A stretch of DNA of 64,000 bases from Epichloe hybrida (GCA_019022495.1 JAFEKR010000041.1:310001-374000), one strand, 5' to 3'; shown: positions 1 to 13,455, counted from the stretch's first letter. Program-made: numbers and translations. Notes: generated from the sequence alone by a model not told the origin.

Positions 1-1505
1 ATTAGTTATAGTTTACTATTATATCCTTAATAACTTCTTAGAAGATATTAGTCCCTTCTCTAGTTATAATAGGGATTAGTACTTTATCGTCGCTTATTTT
101 TACTTCTAACCCTTTATAAACCATTTAATCTTTCTCTTCCTTTACTTTAGAATAGCTAAATATAATAATATTAATAGTAAGTTACTAGGCTAGTTACGTG
201 TTAGTATATTACTATTAGATACTTCCTGTAACTCTTAAGATAATAATAACATTACTAAAGTAGCACTAAATAAAGAGTTTACTACTTCTTAAATAGTTAA
301 ACTATATCTATAATAGCCTTAAAAATAGCATTCCTAGAATTAGGCTTATGTTAACAAAGTCTAGGCTAATGTAGAAGTTAGTAGGTATTTAGAAATTTCC
401 TAGATATAGCTTTATCTAAACCTCCCTAATTATCTTAATCCTATATAAGGAGAATAAAGTAATGTTTGTTATATCTATAGGATAGATTTTCAGACCTAAG
501 CGTCTAGCTATGCTTTTAGTAATTATATTTCCTTATAAGCCTATATTAATAAGCCCTAGGAGAAGCTCTCCTTCTAGGTTATCTAAAGAAACTTATAAGT
601 ATAGTAAATCCTATTACTAGTTAACTATAGCTTATAGTTTTATAATCACGTTAAGCATAAAGATTACTTTAGGTGAATTAATTAGATTCTATTAAGGTTT
701 ATCCTATTACACTTAAGTTCTAAGCCTTTCCTAGATTCTTTCCTATAGGGTAGCGTTAATTTCTAGTGGGGGCGTTAGGGCTATCTTTAGTAGATTTACC
801 TTAGCCTTTGCTTTATTTCTCTTATCCTCTTTAAGAGCATCCTTTATTATCTAGATAATAGAATTAATTTAGTTCTCTAGATTAATTAGTCTTAGAGTTG
901 TTTTAACCCTAAATATTCTTAAAGGTAGCATAGGCCCTAGTGTATCCCTATTATAATAATAAATATCTTTAATGCCTTTTGCTCGTAAGAGACACTTATT
1001 ACTAACTGCTTCTGCTAGTGTTAGTATAATATAGTAAATATCTTAAAAGAGTGCTCTAAGCTTCTTCTAGAAGACCTTATTATATAGTTAATCCAAAATC
1101 CTTTACCTAACCTTACCTAGTGAATCTTTCTTTCCCTTATTTAAGGCATTATCGCCTTATCTAGGTTATTCGTAGCCTTAATAATCTTATTTATCTTCTT
1201 CTATAATATCTTTAACTCGTAAGTGCTTTACTACTTATTCCCTAATAGCTATAATCTTTTTATTATAGTCCTTTACTTCCTCTTCTTCTATATATGCCTT
1301 CTTAAATATAATAGCTAAGACTATGCCTAAGGGCTCCCTTTGTAAGATTAATATTACCTAAACCTCCCTTTCTAAATAGTATTTAGCAAGGTTAAACTAG
1401 CTTTTTATTTAATTAAATATTTCTTGTTTATCTAATAACATATCCTAGCTTTTACCTCTATAAGGACTATATTCCTTAATCCTAGGGATTATATAAGTAA
1501 CCTTA
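1..1505 (-). pseudogene. Gyp1 gag-pol fragment with retroviral-type aspartic protease
   Basis: Read on the minus strand with stops tolerated, about 560 down to 470 gives LGLINIGL, a stop, then GNIITKSIARRLGLK. This fits the protease pattern ALIDTGA-GNIISKSIARRLGLK, with the catalytic DTG region degraded (D to N, T to I). Retroelement proteases of this form cleave the Gag-Pol precursor in the particle. The sequence from 1505 to about 600 is the spacer between the Gag zinc knuckle and the protease and carries many TAA/TAG codons. No start codon applies, as this is the interior of a broken polyprotein. Confidence is good for a protease, moderate for the family. Confidence 0.55.
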
Positions 1506-1738
1506 TGTTGGAATCCCGCCGCAAGCGTTCAACCGCATGCAGGCAACTTGGACACTAGGACCCACCTGACTAGTTACTTTTCCGGACCTTCAGTAGATGC
1601 ATATTATAGTTTATATAGGCAGATTACACACCCCATAGTACAGGTACTTAGTTATTTAAACCATAGTCCGCGCCCTCTTATAGGGTTAGGTAACTTAATC
1701 TAGACCTTCATTTCTAATCCTAGCTGCTTGGTCTAACA
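1506..1738 (+). repeat. CopA 5' LTR
   Basis: This 233-bp repeat matches 13456-13688 along its full length except for scattered C/T and G/A differences. It starts TGTTGGAATC and ends GTCTAACA. It would carry the promoter and polyadenylation signals; neither is resolved from sequence. CCTTA precedes it. Confidence 0.95.
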
Positions 1739-1750
1739 TGGTAGCAATTG
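1739..1750 (+). promoter_or_regulatory. CopA primer binding site
   Basis: TGGTAGCAATTG follows the LTR directly. The leading TGGTAGC matches the start of the initiator-methionine tRNA-primed sites typical of Ty1/copia; the rest does not match well. This contrasts with the three other copia families in the window, which have no TGG here. Confidence 0.6.
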
Positions 1751-1899
1751 TTTAGTGTTTATAATACGAAGACCTTTCTTTCTAATTAATACCTTTATTA
1801 AGTCAATTCTAATTAATTAATCGTTAAATTCAGTACATCCTAGTAAGAGAACAGGGTTCAATTACAATCATTAACATCATAATTAGGTAACCCCTAGTA

Positions 1900-2454
1900 G
1901 CAAGGAAGATTTACGTGGGTTAAAGTTTAATAAATTATAATAATAATAACATAGGACATTACTAAGATATCTAAGGAAACTAACACTACTTAAGGCTATA
2001 AGCTAGTAGTTAAGCTGTAGGAACCCTATTATTAGGACCTGTGGTTTAAGATAATAAAGGCAAGAGCTGTTAAAGATAGGATTTAGGTCTTTATTAATCC
2101 TAATTTAATAACAACTCTTAATTACCTACCTAAGCCGCTAATCCTAATAGGAAAAGGGACTCTAGTAGTAAGAAAAGTAGTAATTATAGCTTCAACTACT
2201 TTACTAAAAAACTAGACTAAAGGGCCTTGAATACGCTTAAGAATATTAACATCTAGAGTTACAAGTAATTAGCAGTAACCTTAAGAAAGCTCTCCTCCTA
2301 TAAGCATTACTTCTATTATTAACTTAACTAAAGAGAGATACTTTAAATACCCTTAATAACTAGATAATGCTAAAGATAGCGCTTAGTGTATAGTTCTTAA
2401 TAGATAATATTAAGTGTTTAACAGTTAGTATTAGAGTCTATTAAAGACTATAAG
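1900..2454 (+). pseudogene. CopA gag, 5' part
   Basis: From about 1960 the plus strand reads a degenerate Gag (for example DLWFKIIKARAVKDR and VFINPNLITTLNYLPKPLIL, with TAG/TAA at former CAG/CAA/TGG codons). The frame is cut at 2459 by Cop1a and resumes at 9219. The start codon is lost or unrecognisable. Gag would form the cytoplasmic virus-like particle. The stretch 1751-1900 is leader with no recognisable signal. Confidence 0.55.
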
Positions 2455-2459
2455 AGAAT

Positions 2460-2715
2460 TGTTGGATTCACCAAGGTCCTGCGCAGGTAATAAATCCCAT
2501 ATGATTGAAGTCGATGATAGTTCGTTAGCTAGCTAGGAAAGAGAGAGAAGAGAGGGAAAGTCTAGATGCTAGAAAAGTAGGCAAAATCCGTATATAAGGC
2601 AAAAGAGAGGGTGGCGAATTAATGTAGCTAATCGTATCGCGTGCATCGCGCCAGACCCACAATTAGTCCGGTCTTTAGCCATAATTAAACCAATGAAAAT
2701 CCGAAGGAATTAACA
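2460..2715 (-). repeat. Cop1a 3' LTR
   Basis: This 256-bp LTR reads TGTTGGATTC...AATTAACA on the plus strand; in element orientation it starts TGTTAATTCC and ends GAATCCAACA. It pairs with 8958-9213. It contains the family's GC-rich inverted repeat, partly mutated, around 2650-2680. Confidence 0.95.
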
Positions 2716-2859
2716 CTAGTAGTCTCTCTTTTTCCTTTATAGCTAAAGAGCTTAAAAACGTAATAAAAATTAGATTAAAGGAAAGTGTATACTAGTAAAT
2801 CCCTTAATAGGAATCCGCTGCTCTGATTGGCTGTTGTAGCATTAGTTAATTAAATTAAT

Positions 2860-5800
2860 CTATTATTCCTTGCCTAAGCTTCTGTCTCCTAATATCACAG
2901 GTCTCTTTACTTATCCTTTAATACAAATTATTAATTTGTTTAAATTAATTAAAGAGGAAAGTAATAGATTTAGCAATGCTTTTGTTATTACATCCGCCAG
3001 ATTATTATTGCTGTTAATCTACCTAACTTCGTAGATCTTGTGCCTTTTGTATAATTAATAAAGAGCTATAATATTAATCATTAGTCTCTTCTCCTTTATA
3101 GTTCCTAGCTTCATAAGATATTTATATAATAAAAAAGAATTAGTACAAAGAATTATAGGAATTCAAGGCATCTTTAATTAATCTATAATCTAATGTAAAG
3201 TCATGGAAATTGCGTAGGCAATATTTACGCCTTAAACCATGCTATATAACTTAGAGGTAAGCGCGCTATAAGTGACTCTCTTACTCTTTATTAAGCTATA
3301 TATAATAATGTTACCTTTTATAATAAAGTTATTATTATCTTACATTATCTTGTTACTAATCACAATCACGTATCCAATCTGTGAGCTTAAATCCTTATTA
3401 TTAGTAAGCAATCTATCTACGAACATAAAGAGCTTTGCCTCCTTAAGAACCAAAGGGATATATTATAGTCTATATTATTAATTCTTAATCTGCTATTTAA
3501 GGCGTTTGTTAAGATATGTAATATCTTCTATAAAGGGCTCTTAGTGTTAAGCTATAATTAATAGGTTATATAAAGCTTCTAGTTAATATATAGTTATAAT
3601 ATAGCTCCCTTAGGCTTATTATTCTATGTAGTCTTGCTTTACTATTAGGGATTAAGGGTTAACTTCCTTAATTTTCTAACTCTAGCCTTTCTAGGTTAAT
3701 ATTAGTAAGTTATTAGTATTCTAGGTTAAGATATAACCGTTAAAGATAAGGGGATTCTTAGCAGTTAATTATTGCTTTTCTTTAGCTATGAAATTAGCCT
3801 TCTAGAGCTCTTTCTCTTCTTTTTAGAAGAAGTTATTATTACTTAGTCCTAATGTATTATTAGTTTACATTCTAATAATACTAAAGAGATTCTTATTATT
3901 TAGGGCTATGATTAATAAGTAGGGATTGTAGGTTAAGGTTATTATATTAAGGTTATCCTTATAGTAACGGAAGTACGTTGCCTACTAGTAGGTTCTAGCC
4001 TCTATAATCCCGTAAAGAGGTCTAATTAATTCAATTACAGTCCCTTCTAGAAAGAGATGTGTAATTTGCTTTAGCAATCTCACGATAATTAGCCTTGTTA
4101 GCACCGTGTGTGATTAAGTGTAGGCTTATATAATATTACGAATCCAAAGGTAAATACCTCTTTTTCTTAATAATAGAGCGATAGCTACGATAAGTCGTTA
4201 GCTTGCTTGTTAAATCGTTAGCAATTACGTTAGGATAAATTCCTTTCCTTTATTATTATAGCCTTATATAACAAGGCGGGATTTCTCATACGGCGAGTCC
4301 GTTCCTTTGCCTTTAATCTCTCTAACTATATAAGAATCAAAGATTCTATAACCTCTATGCTTCGCTAGGTTGTACTTAACGAATTTAAACATATCATAAG
4401 CTTATAAAGCGTTAATCTTAGCTTAATTAGACTACTTAAAGGGTTTTCCTAGGGTTATAATCCTTCCTTCTTAGCAAAGCTAAAGGGTAAGGTTCTAATT
4501 AGCCTTTTCCTTTACTATAAGGAATACTATGCTTAGCATCCCTCTAGTTATAACCTCTTAAATAAAGGCCTCCTCTTAATCTTTATTTATAAGTACATAA
4601 AGCTAAACTAGGCTAACGTCCTTCTTAGGGCTATAAGGTTTTCTTTTCCTTACTTTTATTCCCTTAGGGCGTAGTAATAAGTCTTTAACTTAATAGCTTC
4701 CCCTTAGGGCCTTTTAGGCTTTATAAGCCTCTTTATTAGACTCTCCTATACTTATAAATTATACTATAAGGGCCTTTCTTAGTCTCCCTTGCTTTCTCTT
4801 AGCTAGTATTTATAGCTCTATACTATCTTCTATTAGAGAATCTCTTTTATTAGTAGTAGTTAGTTATATAGCTCCTTCTTCCTTTACATTACTTAGCTAT
4901 TATTCTAGCGGATTATAAGGCTTTATCTCCTACTACTCTAGCCCCTTTGTAGTATATAAGTCTTTATAATAAGGCTTTACTACTATAGAGCGGAACTTTA
5001 CTAGGCTATAGGGTATATTAATAGTATAGGTCTCTCTATTAGTAGTAAGTAGCTTATATAGGCTATGCTAGCTACCTTTCTCTCTCTATATATATATATT
5101 AGCCTATAAAGGCAACTAATATATAGGCGCTGTGTTAGGGCTATTCTAGGCTTTAAGGGCATTATAGACCTACTATAAAGCTAGATAGTAGTTGACTTTA
5201 TTAGTAGCTTTATAAATTACTTTAGCACATTAAATAATAGAGACGCTTAGTAGCAACTTATCTATTATTTATAGGTAGCCTCTAAAGACTAGTATAGTTA
5301 GGATAATACTATTTAGGCCTACGGAGTTATTAATTACCTTAATAGCTATTTAGAGACATTACTTTAGCGTGAGCTCCGTTCTAATTAAGTCTGTGATAAT
5401 ATTATAGGCTTAGCGTAGAGGTCTATAGTATCTCTTAACCTTTCTAATACTATTATAGGCTTTAATTAGCATCTTACTAGTTTTAATTAACATTAATTAA
5501 GCATAATACCTAAATTTAGCGGAAGCAAAGTTATTGCTAGTATTATGGATAATCTAATCTAGAGGTCTAAGATAAGTATTAATCTAATATTCGCGGATTA
5601 CATCCTAGATGTCTTAAGCCTTCTGCTTCTTTAGATTAAGGAATTAGGCTACCTAGAATAATATTGCTAAATTAATAATATGAAGCACTAGTTAGCTATT
5701 AATCTGCACGATATTAACGATAATCTTGTAGTTAAATTCGTGGTTATCTTTGATTATAAACTTGAATTAACTAAGGGCCTTTCTATGCATCTAGTAATAG

Positions 5801-8011
5801 TAGTAGACTTTGGTTAATTCCTTAATTACCTAGCGTTTAACTTTATAACTAGCTTAGTGAAGGATCTTTGCGAGCTATTAAATAAAAGGGTAACTAAGTT
5901 AATGATATAATTAATAGATATCTTCTTCTAAAAGGTAGAAGGTAACTATTTCCTTTGCTTCTAGTAACCACTAAGGATATCCCTATTATTATATAATAGG
6001 TATAGTCTTATTACCTTAGATAAGTATGTTAGTAAGGTTATTAATCTTAACTTATATTTTATCTATATTAGTAATTAAGAAGAGGAAGGGGGTAGCTATG
6101 TTAAGGACGTAGAATTTAAGCTCTCTAAGTTTTATAGGTATATAAAGGATTTCTCTTATAACTACTAATCTAGCGCTAAATATTATAATTTAGGGTTTAT
6201 AAGGGATTACCTTTAATAAAGGTATTAATCTTAATAAAGCCTTTACTTATGCCTCTCCTATAGTTAACTTTCCTATGGCGCTAGTGTTAGGCATAATCCC
6301 TTTAAAGACCTCTTTAGAATAGTGTTCTTTAGAGATATAGTAAATCAAGCCTTTATTACACTCTTATGGCTTATAGAGCTCCTGCCTAAGGAATACGTGT
6401 TAGAAGGCTTGATTATTAAGGGTTATAAGAATATTAACATTAGTAATGTTATAGTTAGTTTATAATCTAGAGTAGAAGAATTATATAATACTTAGATATG
6501 CTATTAATAGTAGCTCCTTAATATTATTATTATTATCTTTAGCTTCTATATAAGCTATAAGATATGCTTTCTAATTCTTACCTAAGCCTTTATTAGGCTT
6601 ATCCTTATTTTACCCTTTATAGAAGGTAAGGAATGCTTAGAATCTTTTCTCTAAAGGGGGTGTATAGTATATGTTACTAGCCTACTAGCGGTCTTTCTCC
6701 TTTTAATACTCTTTAGCGGAGTAATTAGAAGACTAGTAGCTGCTCTTACTATATATAAAGTAACGCTTAGTGCTTAGCCTAGGGCTTTATCCGTAATAGC
6801 TTCCTTTACTACAGGATTATTATCTATACTAATAATTAGTAAACATAGCCTCTAGAGGGTCCCCTTATTAGTACTAAAGGTATTAGGAGGACTTCTTATT
6901 TAATTCCGTAATAGTAATTACCTTACGGAGGTCTCTAGTAAGACTCTTAAAGCCTATGGAGTATATATATTCTACTATCTAATATTTAGGCACACTAGCT
7001 ATAGTGTTTAAGGCTTGCTTATAGAGTTTAGTATTTACTATTTTAGTAAGGTATAGGCCTCTATGGATTTTCTTAAGGGTTAATAATATAATCTTAAGGT
7101 AATTAAGCTTACTTTTATTAGGGTTCTTCTTAATTATGCTCTTTAGTGTTATACTACTTTATTTATAGTAATAGAATTACTAGTTACTTTCTATCTTAAA
7201 GTGTTAACAAATATAAGTAATTATCTCTTTATAGGAATAGTTATTTCTAAAGAGGTAATTAAGGTAGTATTACTTAGTATTACCTATTAATATAATAGGG
7301 AAAGCCTTCTAATAATATGTTTAAGGAAGGTTAATTCTATTATACTTATTTTTAAAGAGCATAATCTTTAGTGTTAAGAAGTTATATAGCTTTCCACTAT
7401 AGTAGTCACTATTCTTATACATCTTTGTAAGCTCTAAGATCTTCTTTGTAATCTAATCCTTAGAGGGGAGTTACTATAAAGGCATAATTTATTTTAAATA
7501 ATAGTCCACTAGTTATTCTTAATAATAATTATCCGGATAGAGCTATTAATATAATAGGGATTATTATAGGGGTTCTTATAAGGGTTTAAGTAATCTCTAG
7601 GGTTAGGGAAGGTTAATTTCTAGGGTAAGTTGTTAGGGCTATTAATGTTAAGGTTCTAGGGGTTTGGAAGATTATAGTCTTTCTTATAATCTTTCCTGTA
7701 ACTAAAGGGGTATTAAGGTTTAATAAAGCACTTCCTTAAGCAATGCTAGGATTAAATATCCTAGGCCTTGCCTAATAAGGACGCCGTAATCTTATAAAGA
7801 ATTACGTAATTCTCTAATAATATCCTTAGATGCCCTTTTAAAGGTGTCTTTAGACTAGCCTTTAAAGTCTTCTTAGAATAATTCCTATAAGTTATTATCT
7901 CTCTAACCTTAATGCTTACTAAGGTTAATAAATCTTGTAATTTAGTTATTAAGCTTAAGCTACGTAGTAGTGTTTAGATTTAGCTTAATAGATTCTTTCT
8001 AGTTATACAAG
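2860..8011 (-). pseudogene. Cop1a gag-pol remnant
   Basis: The polyprotein is read on the minus strand by comparison with Cop1b. Gag occupies about 8010-6700, with its zinc knuckle near 6735-6780. The degraded protease motif is near 6270-6300, integrase about 6060-5100, and reverse transcriptase about 4640-3500. The RT has the catalytic block RM-stop-TNNTLGL: the stop was CAA/CAG (Q), so 3856-3867 was QTDD. RNase H runs from about 3480 to 2880 and includes the SLTKSKRVT-type stretch. Stops are dense in every frame and no domain is intact. Open frames on the opposite strand at 3272-3481 and 8072-8385 are shadows of RNase H and of the leader. Confidence 0.85.
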
Positions 8012-8957
8012 AAGTTATAAGTAAGCTATTAAAGGCATAGGGGTAATTTATGCTCTTAAGGTCTTTTAGGGGTGATAATTAGAGCCTTACTATTACTAGT
8101 AGCCTTTACTCTTATAGAAGGTTTAGATTTCTCTGCTATCTTTAACTATAAAAGGAATGTTACTAATTTGTTATTTTTACTACTAATTAAGCTCCTATGT
8201 TTGCCTATTGCTATTATGAGGTTCTTCTTTTGTATTTTAGGAGTGTTATTACTCTAATGAAATTAGAAGATTATAAAAATAGGAAAAACGGAAGAAAAAG
8301 CAGTAGAAGTAGCAAAAGTAGTAATAAGAATAGATTACTAGAGATAAAGAAAGTAATAGAAGTTCTAAAAGTAACTAGAAAATAATAGGAAAAGTAATAA
8401 GGGAATAATAGAAATTACTACTTCCTGTTTTTTATGAAAAGGAAGGAAGGAGGTAATCTCTCTCTCTTACTAATAAGTATAGGGTGAATAGCACTAATAA
8501 TAAAGGGGGTAAAAAAACAAGCCATAGATGCTTATATAAATAGATTAAAGGTCTGTTAGATAAAAGGAATATTTATAGAGAAGTTATAGATATGTTAGCT
8601 AGCTTAGCTAAGGTTATTTAATATTAGGTTCAAAATAAATGCCTTGTGGTAATAGATTTAGTTGTTTGGTTGGTTTTCTTATAATAGATAATAGAATTAA
8701 TAATTAATAATAATATCCTAGATAGATATAACGAAGTTATATCCCTAAGCCTAAGGGTTAATAGGTTAATTCCTTAGAAGCCTAATAAGCCTGTAACTAG
8801 GATTCTAGTCTCTTCCTTTAGTACACTTATATAGTTATGCCTCTTTACCACAATAACTATTATGGTATAACAAGGGGTAGTAGTAGTAGTGTCTATAGAA
8901 ATGTCTTTTCTTATAATACCTAGCTTATCTGTAGTTATAAAATCAACCACTAATTAG
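8012..8957 (-). other. Cop1a leader with purine-rich tract and primer-site hairpin
   Basis: This is the untranslated leader between the 5' LTR and gag. CACTAATTAGTG (8948-8959) is a perfect palindrome spanning the LTR junction. In element orientation it is followed by GTGGTT, 8 nt and AACTAC, which can form a short stem, then AGATAAGCTAGG. A long low-complexity tract (about 8260-8460, purine-rich on the plus strand) is shared with Cop1b at 39560-39770. It contains few CpA/TpG sites, which explains why it stays open on the plus strand. Confidence 0.6.
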
Positions 8958-9213
8958 TGTTAGATTCACTAAGGTCCTACGCAGGTAATAAATCCTATAT
9001 AATTAAAGTTAATAATAGTTTGTTAGCTAGCTAGGAAAGAGAGAGAAAAGAGGGAAAGTCTAGATACTAGAAAAGTGAGCGAAATCCGTATGTAAGGCAA
9101 AAGAGGGGGTGGCGAATTAATACAGCTAATTGTATTACGTGTATCGCGCCGGACCCACAATTGGTCCGGTCTTTGGCCACGATTGAACCGATGAAGATCC
9201 GAAGGAATCAACA
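8958..9213 (-). repeat. Cop1a 5' LTR
   Basis: This 256-bp partner of 2460-2715 is less mutated than its partner: the inverted repeat around 9153-9173 (CCGGACC / GGTCCGG arms, 7-nt spacer) is intact. AGAAT follows at 9214. The minus-strand open frame over this LTR reflects its escape from RIP, not a gene. Confidence 0.95.
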
Positions 9214-9218
9214 AGAAT

Positions 9219-12200
9219 ACTATAATTAGTTTATTATAACGCTTGGAAATAAGTATAAGCAAATAATCCTATAGTATATCTTGCTTTGTAAGAAGCTTAG
9301 AGAGCTTATAAGGAATATAATGCCCTTAAATAGAACAATTAGGCATCACGCTAAGGTTAACTTCAACAAAGTCATTAAGCATAGCTTAGTAAAGGTTAAT
9401 ATTAACAAATGGCTTGCTAACGCGTTAATTAGCTATAAGCAATGTTTTTAAGCAAATTACTTAATTACAAAAGGCAACTCTCTAATTAAGATAATTAATA
9501 ATACTATTAGCACCTAATTCCCTTTAATTTTGGCTTAAATTAATTCACTAATCTTTACCACTAAGATCAAGGGTAAAACCCTTAATTTTTACTCTACAAT
9601 TACAAGGATTAGGCATCTAATTAAAGCCTAGGGAAGGTCTTAAAGTAAATCCGGAGAATCTTTTAGAGTAGAGCTAACTCTTAATGGTTAGACTAAAGAA
9701 GATCTTAATAAGGGAGATAAAAAGCTACTTTGTATTTATTATAATAAGCATAAGGCTAAGAAGTTAAAGGACTCTTAGAAGAACTATTAAATGCTTTACC
9801 TACCTAAGAATTAGACTATTAAGGAAGATTAATTAAAAAAGGCAAAAGAAGTAATAAATTAACAATCTAATAATGTTAAAAAGGCCTATAACACGTGGCT
9901 TAAGGAGCATAACACAAAGGAAGCTAAGGAAGCAAAGGAAAGCAAGCTAGAGGGCAATACTACCTTTATTGCTATAGAGCTGTCTTTAGAGGCTTTTTAT
10001 GCCTAAGGGCGCTTGCGAGTAATACTTAACAGCGGTACTTTAGTATATATCTTTAATAATAAACGCTAGTTTATTAACCTAGATTACGGCAATTAACTAA
10101 GTATCCAAGCTAGGTATGAAGTCACTAAGGCTCACGGCGTTAGCATAGCCTAGATCAAATTAACAGATAGCCAGACCCTTATATTATTAAACGCGTAGTA
10201 TTAACTAACCTTCTTTACGAACCTTATATTACTTTAGTTACTTATAACAAAAGGTATAAGGTAGGATAATCTCATAGGGATTATTATAGACCTAGCGAGA
10301 GGCAATCATAAGATCTTTTCAACTATGACCCTTAGTACTTAACCGTGTATTAAAGGGGATAGCCTTAATAAGGCTTTTGCCATTAGAAGGGACTCTCGTA
10401 ACCTAAAACCCCTAATAGCTATAAAAGTAAACTTTTAGCACGTAAGAATAGCTTATCTAGGTAAAGATATAATGGATTAAGTGCTTCAAAAGGTCGATGT
10501 ACTAACAAAAGAGCGTAGCAAGGGTAAATGCAAGATTTACCACACAGCTAAGGCGTAGAGGCAGATATCACGAGTTCCACAGACAGATTCCCTACCCTTA
10601 GAACCTCTTTAGGTTATAACCTATAACCTCTTTGCTTAATCACAGGGCTATAATAAGAATCATTACATTACTCTCTTTACTTATAAAGCAACAGGCCTCC
10701 GCCATATTTTCATAATTCTAATAAAGACTAAAATCATATCTTGCTTTAATTAATTAGAAGCGCGCTACATAAGGACCTTTAGAATTCACATTATAGTTAT
10801 TATTACTAATAGGGAAACTACCTTCTAGACTAAGAAGCAAGAGGTAAAGGTTACTAACAAAGGCATTATTATTAGAAAGTCTAGTCTAGCTCATTCGCAT
10901 TAAAATAGGCATGCTAAGCGGTCTAAGGGGGTAATAATAAGAGTTATAATAACTCTAATAACCTAAGCAGGCTTTCTAGAGAATCTTTAGCCTATAGCTA
11001 CAGAAGCAGCTATTCACATCCTTAATCACACGCCTAGAAAGTCTCTAGATTAGCTTTCACCACATTAAGCTTTAAATAAATAACTATAAGAGAACAAGCT
11101 TTAATAGAATTATTTACTAGAGAAGCTAGAAGCTTTATTAAATTACCTTCAAGCTTTCGGTTATAAAGCTTTTGTAATAACATAGGATAGGCTTAGGAAG
11201 ATAAGTCTAAAGCTATCACAAAGAGCTCACATCAGTTATCTAGCTAGTCACATCTCTTCCACCTAATATCTGATTTGGGTACTAACAATGCAAAGGAATT
11301 GTTAGTTCTCATCAAGCCATGTTACCTTTAATAAGTCAATCTTCTACGCTTAAGAAAAGGACCTTTTAATCAAGGAAAAAGAGCCTAAAAAACGCCTCCT
11401 TCAAGAGCTTGTGGAAGACTTTAAGGTTAATAATGCAGATATAGGGCACACACAGGCACAAGGCTCCCTTCCTCCAATCTAACAGCAAAAAGATTAACAT
11501 GGTCGCGATTAACCAAACAATAAAGAAAAGGAAAAAGGAACTCAGGAATTAACTCTCCTAACTCCTCCGAATTCACCTAGCTATCAACTGGATTTTTCAG
11601 ATTGCAAACCAATAAGTATTAATAGTCTGCTAAATCCTTCTAAAATGGATTATAAAGACAAAGATCTAGATATTCCTAACATTAACAAAGAAAACCTCCT
11701 CAAAGCCTTCACTGCTGCCTTTGCCCTAGGAGCTAAGAGCAAGGAAAAGCCTCATATATTAAGACTTCCTCTACCTCCTACTTATTATAATTATTTAGCT
11801 AGGCACCCTAAAGAAAAGGTATTTATTAAAGCAAGAGATAAAGAGTATAACAAAGTTATTAACAATAAGGTTGCTATTAAAGTCAGTAGATTAGAAGTCC
11901 CCTCGCACATTAAGATCTTAGGACTCACTTAGGTATTTGCCTACAAATTAGATTAATTAGGCTACCTTATAAGGCATAAGGCTTAATTATATATGCTTAG
12001 GAATTAGTAAGCAAAAGGGAACCTTTCTACAAGAGCTACTACATTAGTAGGCATTACATTCAGGCTCCTTATAGCAATTCTATACTACTTTAACCTTAAA
12101 GCTTATTAGTATAACTTCGTTATAGCTTTCCTAAACTTAAAGCTAGATAAAGAGGTATATTATAAGATACCGCTAGGTTATAGGGATAAATAAGCTTACT

Positions 12201-13440
12201 TAAAGCTCTTAAGCACTATTTACAGGCTACGCAGAGCTCCCCTTCTTTAGATAAAGGAATTAATTAAATAGTTAGTAAGCAAAGGATTCACACAGATCTT
12301 TAAAGATATTTGTGTGTTTATTAAGGATAGATTAATTATCTTCTTCTACGTTAATAACCTTATAGCCTTATTTATAAAAGGGAAGTTAGCTCTTTATAAT
12401 AAATTTAGAGAGAGACTCTTTAAAAGATATAATATTAAGGACCTCAGCGAATTACAATGGTTCTTAGGGGTTAAAATCATTAGAGATCGCGAAAATCAAT
12501 AATTATAGCTTAATCAGAAGTCCTATTAGAACAAAGCCGTAATCAAATTTAACATTAAAGTCCTAGAACGGAAGCTAATAGCACTAATAACTACTATTTC
12601 ACTTAATCCCTTTAAAGGTAATGTTAATCTAAAGGATTTAAAGAGATATTAATCCCTAGTTAGTACTTTACTATATCCTATAATTATCACATAGCTAGAC
12701 ATTGCCTTCATAGTATCAGAACTATCACAGCACCTTTAACGCCTAGGACCTTAGCATATAGAAGCTGCAGAAAAGGCTCTAGAGTATAGTTACACGTAAG
12801 GAGATCTCTTAATTAAATTTAATAGTAACAACCCTAAACTTAAAGCGTATAGTAATACTTCCTTTACTAATAATCTAGTTATAAGAAGGAGCTTATATGG
12901 CTATATTATAAAGCTCTTCAGAGGTCCTATGCTCTTTAAAGCAGGAAGACAAGAGACTATAATAACCTCTTCCATAGAAGCAGAGCTCCTAGCGCTATTA
13001 CATTATAGTAAAGAGCTAATTACCTTTAAATAATTATATTAGGAAGTTAGATTATATCTTAGAGATAATACCCTTAAGATCAAATGCAATAATATGCAGA
13101 TAATTCGTTTTCTTAAGGAAGAATTCATTAAGCTTATAACGTAACTACACCACGTTAATATCTATTATCACTAGCTTTATTAAGAGGTCACAAAGGGAAC
13201 CTTTAATATCACCTAGAAGGTAATAAAAGAAATAATTACTAATAGCCTTATAAAGCCACTAACAGGAAAAGCATTTATGGATTTCAGACAGGCACTAGGG
13301 CTTATATAGTTACTAGATTAAATGCTTAGTACTAACCTAAAAGAGCAGGAATTACCAGAAGACCCTGCTATAATTAACGATAATTAGATTATTACAGAGA
13401 TTAATCTAATTAAATTATCATAGAATACCTTAATTACAGG
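9219..13440 (+). pseudogene. CopA gag (3' part)-protease-integrase-RT-RNase H remnant
   Basis: The domains are in copia order on the plus strand. A Gag zinc-finger remnant LLCIYYNKHKAKKL lies near 9730-9775. The protease is ILNSGTLVYIFNN near 10015-10060; its parent is ILDSGTS-HIFNN, so the catalytic Asp is now Asn. The integrase zinc site is CKIYHTAKA near 10530, with the core at 10600-11060. The RT region starts near 11745 (LPLPPTYYNYLARHP). Its catalytic box FFYVNNLIAL at 12341-12370 was YVDD, both Asp now Asn. Two open stretches survive, 11645-11932 and 12314-12502. RNase H follows at 12830-13300 (SFTNNLVIRRS; ITSSIEAELLAL), ending near SLIKPLTGKAF. It is inactive through stops and active-site loss. 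Confidence 0.9.
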
Positions 13441-13455
13441 CCTCCTAGGGGGATA
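13441..13455 (+). promoter_or_regulatory. CopA polypurine tract
   Basis: The purine run AGGGGGATA lies immediately before the 3' LTR, the position and composition expected of the plus-strand primer for reverse transcription. Confidence 0.6.

Larger units (their letters stand above)
2460..9213 (-). mobile_element. Cop1a: copia element (QTDD lineage) nested in CopA gag
   Basis: It is 6754 bp long, with 256-bp LTRs at 2460-2715 and 8958-9213, and AGAAT flanks both sides (2455-2459, 9214-9218). Orientation is minus: Gag lies near the right LTR and RNase H near the left one. It aligns along its whole length with Cop1b (38798-45586), differing almost only by transitions and a few short indels. It lies in CopA gag and is younger than CopA. 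Confidence 0.95.

Noticed and set aside
8072..8385. Two overlapping plus-strand open frames, one lysine/serine-rich
   Set aside because: They lie antisense in the Cop1a leader. The tract is low-complexity purine with few CpA/TpG sites, so stops do not arise; the matching Cop1b region gives no similar protein.
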